Of a DNA stretch of 64,000 nt, positions 27,930-36,339 are shown piece after piece. Made by a program: the position numbers and the translations under genes. Location of the stretch: positions 236,969-300,968 of the forward strand of contig NZ_JAHCDA010000003.1 of the NCBI RefSeq assembly GCF_018413645.1, written 5' to 3'. The notes beneath the pieces are model-generated. The model was not told the origin of the DNA. It made no database searches and saw only the letters and a list, made by a program, of their open reading frames with translations. How positions within the stretch are numbered: position 1 is the stretch's first letter; the number at the start of each line of letters is the position of its first letter. This DNA is from Roseococcus pinisoli (lineage in GTDB: Bacteria; Pseudomonadota; Alphaproteobacteria; Acetobacterales; Acetobacteraceae).

Positions 27930-27951
27930 AGGGCCGCCGCCGGCGGCCCTT
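27929..27951. terminator. Bidirectional hairpin terminator between convergent genes
   Basis: AAGGGCCGC and GCGGCCCTT (9-bp stem, five-base loop) start at the last base of the Bug stop codon. The flanking A and T bases let it work on both strands, between the Bug gene and the dehydrogenase gene. Confidence 0.6.
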
Positions 27952-27965
27952 CGGGGTTGCCGGCC

Positions 27966-29009
27966 CTAGCTGTTGGGGCCGCGGCCGATGCTGACGGGCT
28001 GCCAGCGCTGCAGCTTGGTGTTCTGCAGCACGGCCGGGTTCACGCAGCTCATGGGCCACTTGCCCGAGAGGATCAGCGCCAGCTCGCTGCCCACGCGGCG
28101 CTTGCGCGCCTCGTCGAAGCGCGCGGAGGCCGAGGCCGTGTGCGCGGAGAGGATGACGTTGTCCATGCCGAGCAGCGGGTTGTTGTGCGAGGGCGGCTCG
28201 ACTTCCAGCACGTCGAGGCCCGCATAGGCGATCCAGCCCTCGGACAGCGCCTTGGTCAGCGCGGCCTCGTCCACCGTCGGGCCACGGCCCGTGTTGATGA
28301 AGATCGCGGACTTCTTCATCTTCCGGAAGTGCTCCTCCTTCAGGAGATGCGTGCATTCCGGGCGGGCCGGGGCATGCATCGACACGAAGTCCGACTGGCT
28401 CATCACGTCGTTCAGCGAGACGGGGATGACGCCATGCTCGCTGATCTGCGTCTCGTCGAGGAACGGATCATAGGCGATGAGGCGCAGGCCGAAGGGCGCG
28501 GCGCGCTTGGCGACGGCGCGGGCCACGCGGCCGAAGCTGACGAAGCCGAGCGTCTGGCCCATGAGCCGCGGGATCTTCAGCAGCGCCGGGCGGCCTTCCT
28601 TCCAGCGGTGCTCGCGCACCATCTTGTCCTGCTCGATGACGCGCCGGAAGGTCGAGAGCAGCAGCGTCATCGCATGGTCGGCCACCTCCTCGATGAAGGT
28701 GTCGGGCACGTTGGTCACGGGGATGCCGGCGCGCGTTGCGGCCTTCACGTCCACGCTGTCCACGCCGACGGAGCCGAGCGTGATGGACTTGCAGTTCTTC
28801 AGGCTCTCGATGATCTCGGCCGTGATGGGGATGCCCTTGGCGTAGATGGCATCCGCATCCTTGGCGGCGGCGATGAAGCCGGCGGTGTCCATCGGCGCCT
28901 CGACGATCTCGGCGTCCATGCCCTGGAGCGCTTCCATCTCGAGGTCGTAGCCGCCGCCGGCCACGGTGAAGCTGGCCCCGGCGGGGGTGACAATGCGGTA
29001 TTTCGCCAT
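27966..29009 (-). CDS. D-isomer-specific 2-hydroxyacid dehydrogenase family protein
   Basis: A 347-residue NAD-dependent dehydrogenase of the SerA/CtBP type without a C-terminal ACT domain. Visible are the substrate-domain loop GSVGVDSVDVKAATRAG, the Rossmann region LGFVSFGRVARAVAKRA, the NTGRGPTVDEAAL helix and the catalytic His in LSAHTASASARF. ATG 29009 has GGGAG upstream; a longer in-frame ORF is antisense to the neighbouring SDR. It is not certain that it is a phosphoglycerate dehydrogenase, and its context is catabolic. Confidence 0.88.
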   Translation of the reverse strand: MAKYRIVTPAGASFTVAGGGYDLEMEALQGMDAEIVEAPMDTAGFIAAAKDADAIYAKGIPITAEIIESLKNCKSITLGSVGVDSVDVKAATRAGIPVTNVPDTFIEEVADHAMTLLLSTFRRVIEQDKMVREHRWKEGRPALLKIPRLMGQTLGFVSFGRVARAVAKRAAPFGLRLIAYDPFLDETQISEHGVIPVSLNDVMSQSDFVSMHAPARPECTHLLKEEHFRKMKKSAIFINTGRGPTVDEAALTKALSEGWIAYAGLDVLEVEPPSHNNPLLGMDNVILSAHTASASARFDEARKRRVGSELALILSGKWPMSCVNPAVLQNTKLQRWQPVSIGRGPNS

Positions 29010-29051
29010 AAGCGTTTTCTCCCAGAGGATTCGGGCGGAGCGAAGCATGCT

Positions 29052-29085
29052 CGTATGCGGCCGACAAGCGGCCCTCTTGCATACG
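29052..29085. promoter_or_regulatory. Inverted repeat in the divergent dehydrogenase/SDR promoter region
   Basis: CGTATGC (29052-29058) and GCATACG (29079-29085) are perfect arms enclosing a second pair, GGCCG and CGGCC. It lies between two divergent start codons, as expected of an operator controlling both genes. Confidence 0.45.
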
Positions 29086-29135
29086 GAAGCAGGCCAACTA
29101 GGCTCCGCCGCGAAGAAGCGGAGGGACGAAGTCCA

Positions 29136-29897
29136 ATGGGTAAACTGACAGGTCAGGTCGCGTGGGTGACGGGCGCGGGCAGCGGCATCGGCGAAGCCGC
29201 CGCCATCGCGCTGGCGGGCGAGGGCGCGGTCGTCGTCCTCACCGGGCGGACCAAGGAGAAGCTCGACAGGGTTGCGGCCGAGATCAAGGGCGCCGGCGGC
29301 ACGGTTCACGTGAAGGCCGCCGATCTCACCAAGCCGGCCGCCGTGCAGAAGGTCGCCGACTTCATCCAGACCAAGCTCGGCCGGCTCGACATCCTCGTGA
29401 ACAACGCGGGCGTGAACATCCAGCAGCGCAACTGGAAGGAACTGAAGCCCGAGGGCGTCCAGGACCTGGTGAACGGCAACCTGTTCTCGGCCTTCTACAG
29501 CGCCATGGCCGCGCTGCCGATCATGCGCGCCCAGGGCGGCGGGCTGATGATCCACACGGCCTCCATGGCCGGCCGCTTCGTGAGCCCCCTTTCGGGCGCG
29601 GGCTACACGGCCGCCAAGCATGCGGTGGTGGCGATGAGCCACAGCCTCAACATGGAGGAATGCGGCAACGGCATCCGCTCCTGCGCCATGTGCCCGGGCG
29701 AGGTGCGCACGCCGATTCTCGACAAGCGGCCGACCAAGCTCAGCGAGAAGGAACTCGCCGAGATGGTGCAGCCCGAGGATTGCGGGGCGCTGGTCCTGTT
29801 CCTCGCGACGATGCCGCCGCATGTCTGCATCAACGAGGTGCTGATCACGCCGACGCGCAACCGCACCTACCTGGCGGCCCAGCAGCGCAGGCTCTGA
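29136..29897 (+). CDS. Short-chain dehydrogenase/reductase (SDR)
   Basis: A 253-residue classical SDR with cofactor motif TGAGSGIGEAAAIA, the NNAG motif LDILVNNAGVN and the active site Tyr/Lys in YTAAKHAVVAM. The start ATG 29136 follows GGAGGGACG. It is divergent from the 2-hydroxyacid dehydrogenase. The two may act on the same hydroxy/oxo acid pathway, but the substrate is unknown. Confidence 0.92.
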   Translation: MGKLTGQVAWVTGAGSGIGEAAAIALAGEGAVVVLTGRTKEKLDRVAAEIKGAGGTVHVKAADLTKPAAVQKVADFIQTKLGRLDILVNNAGVNIQQRNWKELKPEGVQDLVNGNLFSAFYSAMAALPIMRAQGGGLMIHTASMAGRFVSPLSGAGYTAAKHAVVAMSHSLNMEECGNGIRSCAMCPGEVRTPILDKRPTKLSEKELAEMVQPEDCGALVLFLATMPPHVCINEVLITPTRNRTYLAAQQRRL

Positions 29898-29911
29898 TCG
29901 CCGGGCTCCAG

Positions 29912-29939
29912 GCGCCGGGGCCCTCAGGGGCCCTGGCGC
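29912..29939. terminator. Hairpin at convergent SDR and coaA ends
   Basis: GCGCCGGGGCCC (29912-29923) pairs with GGGCCCTGGCGC (29928-29939) with one G-T wobble and the loop TCAG. The coaA stop codon starts within the loop. No T-run is present, but the 12-bp stem is strong. Confidence 0.5.
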
Positions 29940-30913
29940 AGCCTGACCTCGACGATCCTGTGCGCGGCATCCTTATGGAGGATCACCCGCGCACGGTCGC
30001 GCGTTGGCAGGATGTTTCGCGTGAGGTTCGGCAGGTTGATGGATTGCCAGATCTCCGCGGCGACGCGCGCCGCCTCCTTGGGCGACAGATCCTTGTAGTG
30101 ATGGAAATAGGAAGTCGGCCGCTGGAAGACCGATCGCTGCAGCAGCAGGAAGCGGTCCTTGTACCAGCGCGCGATGTCTGACGGCTCGGCATCGAGATAA
30201 ACGCTGAAATCGAAGAAGTCCGAGGCCGTCGAGCGCGCGTCCCGCGCCGTCTGCAGCACGTTGAGGCCCTCGAAGATCAGGATGTCCGGCTGGCGGATCT
30301 TCTGGAAGCTGCCCGGCACCACGTCATAGGCCTCGTGGGAATAGACCGGGATCTCGAGCTCGCTGGCGCCGGCCTTCATCTCGCTCAGGAAGCGGACCAT
30401 GCCGCGGAGGTCGTAGCTCTCGGGAAATCCCTTCCGCTTCATCAGCCCGCGGGCTTCCAGCGTAGCGGTCGGGAACAGGAAGCCGTCGGTCGCGACGAGG
30501 TCGACGCGCCAGGCATTCGAATGCCGGGCCAGCAGCGCCTGCAGCAGCCGCGCGAAGGTGCTCTTCCCGACGGCGACGCTGCCGGCGATGCCGATGATAT
30601 AGGGCTTCGGCGCCGCCGCCTTCCGCAGCAGGCTGCCGGCGATGCGGGCGGAAAGCGAATGGGATGCCTCCACATGCAGGCGGATCAGGCGGCAGAGCGG
30701 GCCGAAGATCTCCTCGATATCCGTGGGCGAGGCGGGCTCTGCCGTGCTGCGAAGGGCTTCCAGCTCCTCGGGAGACAAGGAAATCCTGTCTTTCCCGAGC
30801 TGCGACCACTCCTCCCGGCTGAAGGTCGAATAAAGCCCATCCTGCCCCGCCGGCGCGGAATGCCGGTGCGATCGAGGGGGAGCGGGCTGTGGGCCGAGGG
30901 TGAGGTCGTTCAT
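29924..30913 (-). CDS. coaA: Type I pantothenate kinase
   Basis: Phosphorylates pantothenate, the first step of coenzyme A synthesis, in the cytoplasm. The P-loop IGIAGSVAVGKSTFARLLQ, TDGFLFP, KRKGFPESYD and HEAYDVVPG are diagnostic of prokaryotic type I PanK. The length (329 residues) is close to E. coli CoaA. An N-terminal stretch rich in Pro and His (residues 8-25) precedes the conserved YSTFSREEW start of the domain. No clear ribosome binding site is visible. Confidence 0.95.
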   Translation of the reverse strand: MNDLTLGPQPAPPRSHRHSAPAGQDGLYSTFSREEWSQLGKDRISLSPEELEALRSTAEPASPTDIEEIFGPLCRLIRLHVEASHSLSARIAGSLLRKAAAPKPYIIGIAGSVAVGKSTFARLLQALLARHSNAWRVDLVATDGFLFPTATLEARGLMKRKGFPESYDLRGMVRFLSEMKAGASELEIPVYSHEAYDVVPGSFQKIRQPDILIFEGLNVLQTARDARSTASDFFDFSVYLDAEPSDIARWYKDRFLLLQRSVFQRPTSYFHHYKDLSPKEAARVAAEIWQSINLPNLTRNILPTRDRARVILHKDAAHRIVEVRLRQGP

Positions 30914-30944
30914 GGCATGGATATCGATCTGGAAGAGGCGTGGC

Positions 30945-31226
30945 CTAGAAACTCACGCGGCCGGGGCGGGTCGCGCCGTCGATGATGTCGTCCCATGACT
31001 TGCCGCGCGCCCGGAGGAAGTCGATCGAAGGGCCGGCGGGATTTCCATAGGTCTCGACGGTGCGTTGGAGGATCCGCGACCGCAAAGGCTCCGCGGTGAG
31101 GTCCTTGTACCTGGTGGCGAGGGCGAGGCGGGCGATCGTTTCCCGATCCATCCCGGCCTGGGTCAGCTCGTCGACGAGCCGCCCCAGATCCCTGACCTCC
31201 TCCTCGTATCGCCGTCGCAGGTCCAA
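30945..31226 (-). CDS. Small ORF resembling a polymorphic-toxin tail segment; possible fragment
   Basis: A 93-residue, charged, helical ORF. The pattern YKDLT, then an R-I-x-x-R spacing, YG-x-x-x-GPSIDFLRARGKSWDDII and A-x-RPG is one I recall from C-terminal regions of Rhs and haemagglutinin-type polymorphic toxins; this is recall, not a search. It starts at TTG 31226, has no good ribosome binding site, and is in the same frame as the upstream GGT-like gene, five codons after its TAG stop. It may be a stand-alone small gene or a remnant. No toxin delivery or immunity gene is adjacent. Confidence 0.5.
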   Translation of the reverse strand: MDLRRRYEEEVRDLGRLVDELTQAGMDRETIARLALATRYKDLTAEPLRSRILQRTVETYGNPAGPSIDFLRARGKSWDDIIDGATRPGRVSF

Positions 31227-31238
31227 GCGGAAGCGCCG

Positions 31239-33026
31239 CTACCGCCCGACGGCGTAGCCCTGCATCCCCCGGGGGTTGGCGCCGGCGAAGATCTGCCCGT
31301 CGGCTTCGAGGCGGGCGCCCGTCAGGCGACCCTCGCTCCAGTCGCCGCCCATCTCCGCCTTGTGGCCGCGGGCCTGCAGGGCCGCCAGAACCTCGGGCGC
31401 GAAGCGGCCTTCCAGCACCAGCTTCCCGGGCTTGGCGCCGCGCGGCCAGAAGCTGCTGACCCAATGCTCCGAATGGAAGGAGGGCAGATCGATCGCCTCC
31501 TGGATGTTGAAGCCGTGCGCCAACATGCGGGAGAGCATGATGGGCTGCCACTGGTCCTGCTGCTCGCCGCCGGGCGTGCCGAAGCTCAGCCAGGGCTTGC
31601 CATCGCGCAGCACCATGGAGGGCGAGAGCGTGGTGCGCGGGCGCTTGCCGGGCTGCAGCCCGTTGGGCAGCGTCTCGTCCAGCCAGAACATCTGGCAGCG
31701 CGTCCCGAGGCAGAAGCCCAGCTCCGGCACCGCCGGGGAGGATTGCAGCCAGCCCGCGGAAGGCGTCGCGCTGACGAAATTGCCGTGCTTGTCGATGACG
31801 TCGATGTGGCAGGTGTCGCCGCCCGAGGCGCCCAGGCGGGAGACGGTCGGCTCGCCCGTGCCGGCGGCCATGGCCATGGCCTCGGCGCGCTCGATGGCGG
31901 CGGCATAGTCCACGCCCCGGATGGGCAGGCCGTCCGGATTGCCCGGCCGGAACTCCATCGAGGCCTGCGGGCCGATCAGCTGGCGGCGCTGGTCGGCATA
32001 GGCCTTGGAGAGCAGTGTTGCGAGCGGCACGTCCGTGAAGTTCGGGTCGCCGTAGAAGGCCTCGCGATCGGCGAAGGCCAGCTTCATCGCCTCGGCGACG
32101 TGGTGGACGAACTCCTCGCCCACCGGGTCCATCGCCGAGAGGTCGAAGCCGGAGAGGAGCGACAGGGTCTGCAGCATGGCCGGGCCCTGGCTCCAGGCGC
32201 CGCACTTCAGGACGGTGGTCCCCATGAAGTCGAGGGCGACCGGCGCTTCCACGCCCGCCCGCCAGCCGGCCAGGTCCTGCCCGGTCAGCACCGCGGCGTG
32301 GCGCCGGTCGGAGGTGTCCATGGCCGGCGTGCGGCCGAAGCGGTCGATCGCCTCCGCGACGAAGCCCGAATACCAGGCGTTCCGCGCCGCCTCGATCTCG
32401 GAATCGCGGTCATGGCCCTTGGCCTCGGCCTCCCGGACCACCCGCTCATAGGTGTCGGCCAGGACAGGGTTGGCGAAGAGCTGGCCCGGCTGCGGCCCGC
32501 CGTCGCGGAGCCAGATGGCGGCCGAGCTCTTCCACTCCGTCTCGAAGAGCGGCTTCACCGAGGCCACGGTCTGCGAGATCCGGGACACCATATGGGCGCC
32601 GTGCCGGGCATAGCCGATCGCATAGGAAAGGATGTCCCGCAGGCGCCAGGTGCCGTGGTTCAGCAGCATGGAGGCCCAGGCGTCGAAGGCGCCGGGGATC
32701 GGCGCCGCGAGAAAGCCCGTCCCGGGCATCATGTCGAGGCCGAGCTGGTTCTTCACCAGGTCGACGGTCAGGCCGGCGGGGGCCGGCCCCTGGCCGCAGA
32801 TCACCAGCTCCTTCTTGAGGCGGGCGTCGTGCAGGATGATCGGGCAGTCGCCGCCGGGGCCGTTCAGGTGCGGCTCCACGATCTGCAGGGTGAAGCCCGC
32901 GGCGGCGGCGGCGTCAAAGGCATTGCCGCCCCGCTCCAGCACGGCCATTCCCACCTGGCTTGCGAGCCAATGCGTGGACGCCACGGCCCCGAAGGTGCCG
33001 GCGATCTCGGGGCGGGTGGTGAACAT
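31239..33026 (-). CDS. Gamma-glutamyltransferase family protein
   Basis: An N-terminal nucleophile hydrolase of 595 residues that self-cleaves before a threonine. The N-terminus (GAVASTHWLASQVGMAVLERGGNAFDAAAAAGFTL) and GGDTCHIDVIDKHGNFVSATPS, with nucleophile Thr405, are typical. FGTPGGEQQDQWQPIMLSRML is the conserved late motif. There is no signal peptide, so it is cytoplasmic, unlike classical glutathione-degrading GGT; cephalosporin-acylase-like or other amide hydrolysis is possible. ATG 33026 is chosen by homology to family starts; the longer ORF upstream reads across the promoter region. Confidence 0.87.
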   Translation of the reverse strand: MFTTRPEIAGTFGAVASTHWLASQVGMAVLERGGNAFDAAAAAGFTLQIVEPHLNGPGGDCPIILHDARLKKELVICGQGPAPAGLTVDLVKNQLGLDMMPGTGFLAAPIPGAFDAWASMLLNHGTWRLRDILSYAIGYARHGAHMVSRISQTVASVKPLFETEWKSSAAIWLRDGGPQPGQLFANPVLADTYERVVREAEAKGHDRDSEIEAARNAWYSGFVAEAIDRFGRTPAMDTSDRRHAAVLTGQDLAGWRAGVEAPVALDFMGTTVLKCGAWSQGPAMLQTLSLLSGFDLSAMDPVGEEFVHHVAEAMKLAFADREAFYGDPNFTDVPLATLLSKAYADQRRQLIGPQASMEFRPGNPDGLPIRGVDYAAAIERAEAMAMAAGTGEPTVSRLGASGGDTCHIDVIDKHGNFVSATPSAGWLQSSPAVPELGFCLGTRCQMFWLDETLPNGLQPGKRPRTTLSPSMVLRDGKPWLSFGTPGGEQQDQWQPIMLSRMLAHGFNIQEAIDLPSFHSEHWVSSFWPRGAKPGKLVLEGRFAPEVLAALQARGHKAEMGGDWSEGRLTGARLEADGQIFAGANPRGMQGYAVGR

Positions 33027-33033
33027 GCTGGGC

Positions 33034-33068
33034 CCTTTTTGGAATGTGCGGTGATCTGTGCAAAAAGG
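33034..33068. promoter_or_regulatory. Inverted repeat in the ggt/phnN divergent promoter
   Basis: CCTTTTT (33034-33040) and AAAAAGG (33062-33068) are perfect arms 21 bases apart; TGTGC occurs twice in the spacer. The site lies between two divergent starts only 68 bases apart. Confidence 0.35.
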
Positions 33069-33094
33069 CGCCACGGGGTCAATCCGGAGGGGCG

Positions 33095-33652
33095 ATGATC
33101 TGGGTGGCAATGGCGGGACCTTCGGGGGCCGGGAAGGACAGCCTTCTGGACCGGGTCCGCGCCGATCTGGCGGGCGACGACCGCTTCCATTTCGCGCGAC
33201 GCACCATCACCCGGCCGGTCGATGCCGGCGGCGAGGCGCATGAGGCCGTGTCCCTCGAGGTTTTCCAGTCGCTGGAGCGGGAAGGGGCCTTCCTCCTGAC
33301 CTGGCAGGCGCATGGGCTCCATTACGGCATCCGGCGTAGCGAGGCGCCGGCGGACCGGCTCGCCATCATCAGCGTGTCCCGGACCGTGCTGCGCGAGGCG
33401 GCCGGGATGCGGCGCCTGCGCGTCGTTGAGGTGACGGCGCCGCGGGAGGTCCTGGCCGAGCGCCTGGCCCGGCGGGGGCGCGAGACGGTGGCCCAGATCG
33501 CCGCCCGCCTCGATCGGGAAATGGGCCTCCCCGAGGGGCTCGATGTCGTCACGATCCATAATGATTCCACCCTGGAAGCGGGGGGCGCGCGCCTTCGGCA
33601 GGTGCTGGAAGAGGCCGCCTCATCTTGCATGGCGGGGGCTTTTACGTCATAG
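33095..33652 (+). CDS. phnN: Ribose 1,5-bisphosphate phosphokinase PhnN
   Basis: A 185-residue P-loop kinase related to guanylate kinase that makes PRPP from ribose 1,5-bisphosphate in the C-P lyase pathway. The P-loop is [17 protein letters not shown], and the [17 protein letters not shown] segment separates PhnN from guanylate kinase. GGAGG four to five bases before ATG 33095 sets the start. No other C-P lyase genes are adjacent; the window holds phnW 22 kb away but nothing else of phosphonate metabolism. Confidence 0.85.
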   Translation: MIWVAMAGPSGAGKDSLLDRVRADLAGDDRFHFARRTITRPVDAGGEAHEAVSLEVFQSLEREGAFLLTWQAHGLHYGIRRSEAPADRLAIISVSRTVLREAAGMRRLRVVEVTAPREVLAERLARRGRETVAQIAARLDREMGLPEGLDVVTIHNDSTLEAGGARLRQVLEEAASSCMAGAFTS

Positions 33653-33661
33653 GCGTGCCCA

Positions 33662-33682
33662 GCCGGCGGGAGGTCCGCCGGC
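33662..33682 (+). terminator. Hairpin between phnN and rpsB
   Basis: GCCGGCGG and CCGCCGGC form a perfect 8-bp stem with a five-base loop, ten bases after the phnN stop. No T-run follows, so it may be a weak terminator or part of the rpsB leader (about 130 bases without an ORF). Confidence 0.4.
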
Positions 33683-33788
33683 AATCCACACGCGACGCTC
33701 CCTTCCTGATGGCAAGGGTCCGGTCCCGGCTTCTGCCGGGGTTCGCGTCGCGGAGGCTCAACCGGACTGTTTTGGAAGGATTTCGCTC

Positions 33789-34565
33789 ATGGCGATGCCC
33801 GACGTTTCCCTGCGTCAGCTCCTCGAGGCTGGCGTTCATTTCGGCCACCACACGCGGCGCTGGAACCCGCGCATGGCGCCGTACATCTTCGGCGTGCGCA
33901 ACCAGGTCCACATCCTGGACCTGCAGCAGACCGTCCCGATGCTCGAGCGCGCCCTGCGCGCCGTGCGTGACACGGTGGCCGGCGGCGGCCGCGTGCTCTT
34001 CGTGGGCACCAAGAAGGCGGCGGCCGAGTACGTGGCGGAAGCCGCGACGCGCTGCGGCCAGTATTATGTGAATCACCGTTGGCTCGGCGGCATGCTGACC
34101 AACTGGAAGACCATCACGGGCTCCATCAAGCGCCTCAAGGAAATGGACGCGCGCCTGCAGGGCGACATCCAGGGCCTGACCAAGAAGGAAGTGCTGATGC
34201 TGACGCGCGAGCGCGACAAGCTCGACCGCGCGCTCGGTGGTATCCGCGAAATGGGCGGCCTGCCCGACATGATCTTCGTCATCGACGTGGTGAAGGAGAA
34301 GCTGGCGATCCAGGAGGCCAACACGCTCGGCATTCCGGTCGTGGCCGTCGTGGACAGCAACTGCGATCCCTCGGGCGTCACCTTCCCGATCCCGGGCAAT
34401 GACGACGCGATCCGCGCGATCAACCTTTACTGCGACCTCGTCGCCTCCGCCGTCTTCGACGGCATCTCGGCCGAGCTGCAGGCGTCCGGTCGCGACGTCG
34501 GCGCCCTTGCCGAGCCGGTGGCCGAAGAGGTTGTCGCCGAAGAAGTTCCGGCCCCGCAGGCCTGA
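33789..34565 (+). CDS. rpsB: Small ribosomal subunit protein uS2
   Basis: A 258-residue 30S protein needed for bS1 binding. The N-terminal [28 protein letters not shown], the central [14 protein letters not shown] and [13 protein letters not shown] are diagnostic. An alanine/glutamate-rich tail ([13 protein letters not shown]) extends the C-terminus. GGAAGGA lies seven bases before ATG 33789. It leads the translation/envelope supercluster, with tsf 39 bases downstream. Confidence 0.98.
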   Translation: MAMPDVSLRQLLEAGVHFGHHTRRWNPRMAPYIFGVRNQVHILDLQQTVPMLERALRAVRDTVAGGGRVLFVGTKKAAAEYVAEAATRCGQYYVNHRWLGGMLTNWKTITGSIKRLKEMDARLQGDIQGLTKKEVLMLTRERDKLDRALGGIREMGGLPDMIFVIDVVKEKLAIQEANTLGIPVVAVVDSNCDPSGVTFPIPGNDDAIRAINLYCDLVASAVFDGISAELQASGRDVGALAEPVAEEVVAEEVPAPQA

Positions 34566-34604
34566 GCTTCAACACACTGGGCGCCATAACGAGGAGCTTG
34601 AGCA

Positions 34605-35516
34605 ATGGCTGAAATCACGGCCGCCATGGTGCGGGACCTGCGCGAAGCGACGGGCGCCGGCATGATGGACTGCAAGAAGGCGCTGGTGGAAGCCAGCGGC
34701 GACATCGAGGCGGCGATCGACTGGCTGCGGAAGAAGGGCCTTTCGGCCGCCGCCAAGAAGTCCGGTCGCGTGGCTGCCGAGGGTCTGGTGGGCGTTGCCT
34801 CCGGCCCCGGCGTCGCGGCGATGGTCGAGGTGAATGCCGAGACCGACTTCGTCGCGCGCAACGAGAACTTCCAGAACTTCGTGGCCGAGGTGGCGGGTCT
34901 CGCCCTCTCGGTCGGCGATGACCTGGAGAAGCTCAAGGCCGCCACCTTCCCTGGGACGACGCACAGCACCCAGGAAGAGCTGACCAAGATGATCGCGACG
35001 ATCGGCGAGAACATGACGATCCGCCGCGCCAAGGTCTTCACGGTCGAGAAGGGCACGGTCGCCACCTACATGCACAATGCGGTCAAGCCGGGTCTCGGCA
35101 AGATCGGCGTGCTCGTCGCGCTCGAGGGTGAGGGCGAGGAAGCCGTCGTCACCACGCTCGGCCGGCAGATCGGCATGCATGTGGCCGCGACCCGTCCCGA
35201 GGCCCTGGACGTCTCCGCCGTCGACCCCTCCGCTCTCGAGCGGGAGAAGGCGGTGCTGACCGAGCAGGCGCAGGGCTCCGGCAAGCCGCCGGCCGTCATC
35301 GAGAAGATGGTCGAAGGCCGCATCCGCAAGTTCTACGAGGAAGTCGTCCTCCTGGAGCAGGTGTGGGTGCATGACGGCGAGAGCCGCGTGAAGGCCGTGG
35401 TCGCCAAGGCGGGCCTGGAGGCGAAGGGCTTTGCCCGCTTCCAGCTCGGCGAAGGCATCGAGAAGCAGACCAGCGACTTCGCGGCCGAGGTTGCGGCCGT
35501 TTCGGGCGTCGGCTGA
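34605..35516 (+). CDS. tsf: Translation elongation factor Ts
   Basis: The nucleotide exchange factor for EF-Tu. The N-terminal UBA-like domain ([37 protein letters not shown]) and the core motif [13 protein letters not shown] are intact. The length (303 residues) is usual. GAGGAGC precedes ATG 34605. The rpsB-tsf pair is conserved across bacteria, and a strong hairpin follows tsf. Confidence 0.98.
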   Translation: MAEITAAMVRDLREATGAGMMDCKKALVEASGDIEAAIDWLRKKGLSAAAKKSGRVAAEGLVGVASGPGVAAMVEVNAETDFVARNENFQNFVAEVAGLALSVGDDLEKLKAATFPGTTHSTQEELTKMIATIGENMTIRRAKVFTVEKGTVATYMHNAVKPGLGKIGVLVALEGEGEEAVVTTLGRQIGMHVAATRPEALDVSAVDPSALEREKAVLTEQAQGSGKPPAVIEKMVEGRIRKFYEEVVLLEQVWVHDGESRVKAVVAKAGLEAKGFARFQLGEGIEKQTSDFAAEVAAVSGVG

Positions 35517-35524
35517 ATTTACCC

Positions 35525-35552
35525 GCGCCGGGGCGGTTTGCCGCCCCGGCGC
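35525..35552 (+). terminator. Strong hairpin between tsf and pyrH
   Basis: GCGCCGGGGCGG pairs perfectly with CCGCCCCGGCGC (12 bp, loop TTTG) eight bases after the tsf stop. The tract after it (CACATTTG) is only weakly T-rich, so partial termination or mRNA-end protection is likely. Confidence 0.6.
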
Positions 35553-35597
35553 CACATTTGCCTGCCATTACAAACCCATCAGTGGACCGGATCAGCG

Positions 35598-36323
35598 ATG
35601 AGCGAAACGCCCAAATATAAGCGTGTGCTGCTGAAGGTCTCCGGCGAGGCCTTGATGGGCAACCGCTCCTACGGGCTGGACGTCGCCACCCTCAAGGCCA
35701 TCGCACAGGACGTCTCGGGCGTCGTCGATCTGGGCGTCGAAGTCGCCATGGTGATCGGCGGCGGCAACATCTTCCGCGGAATCGCCGGTGCGGCGACCGG
35801 TATGGATCGCGCCCAGGCCGACTACATGGGCATGCTGGCCACCGTGATGAACGCATTGGCCATGCAGTCTGCCCTCGAGAAGATGGGCGTTCAGACCCGC
35901 GTGCAATCCGCCATCGAGATGAGCGCGATCTGCGAGCCCTATATCCGCCGGCGCGCCATGCGCCACATGGAGAAGGGCCGGGTCGTCATCTTCGGTGCCG
36001 GCACCGGCAACCCCTTCTTCACGACCGACACGGCCGCCGCGCTGCGCGCCGCCGAGATGGGCTGCGACGTGCTCCTGAAGGGCACGCAGGTGGATGGCGT
36101 CTATGCCGCCGATCCCCGCACGACCCCGGATGCCGAGCGCTATACGACGCTCACCTATCTCGAGATGCTTTCCCGCGACCTCGCGGTGATGGACGCCGCG
36201 GCCATCTCGGTTGCGCGCGAGAACCATCTGCCCATTATTGTCTTCAACATTCATGAACCCGGTGCCTTCACGGCGGTGATGAAGGGCGAAGGCCGCTTCA
36301 CCACCGTGACCGACACCCCCTGA
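35598..36323 (+). CDS. pyrH: UMP kinase
   Basis: Hexameric bacterial kinase converting UMP to UDP. The N-terminal [51 protein letters not shown] and [11 protein letters not shown] are diagnostic; length is 241 residues. It lies between tsf and frr, as in most bacteria. The in-frame ORF extends upstream through the hairpin, but ATG 35598 ([13 protein letters not shown]) is the family start. Confidence 0.97.
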   Translation: MSETPKYKRVLLKVSGEALMGNRSYGLDVATLKAIAQDVSGVVDLGVEVAMVIGGGNIFRGIAGAATGMDRAQADYMGMLATVMNALAMQSALEKMGVQTRVQSAIEMSAICEPYIRRRAMRHMEKGRVVIFGAGTGNPFFTTDTAAALRAAEMGCDVLLKGTQVDGVYAADPRTTPDAERYTTLTYLEMLSRDLAVMDAAAISVARENHLPIIVFNIHEPGAFTAVMKGEGRFTTVTDTP

Positions 36324-36339
36324 TCGCGAAGCATTTCCC

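Noticed and set aside
30910-32205. A 431-codon minus-strand frame overlapping the GGT end and the small ORF
   Set aside because: Frame-shifted shadow of the GGT gene; product is Arg/Ala/Gly-rich without motifs.
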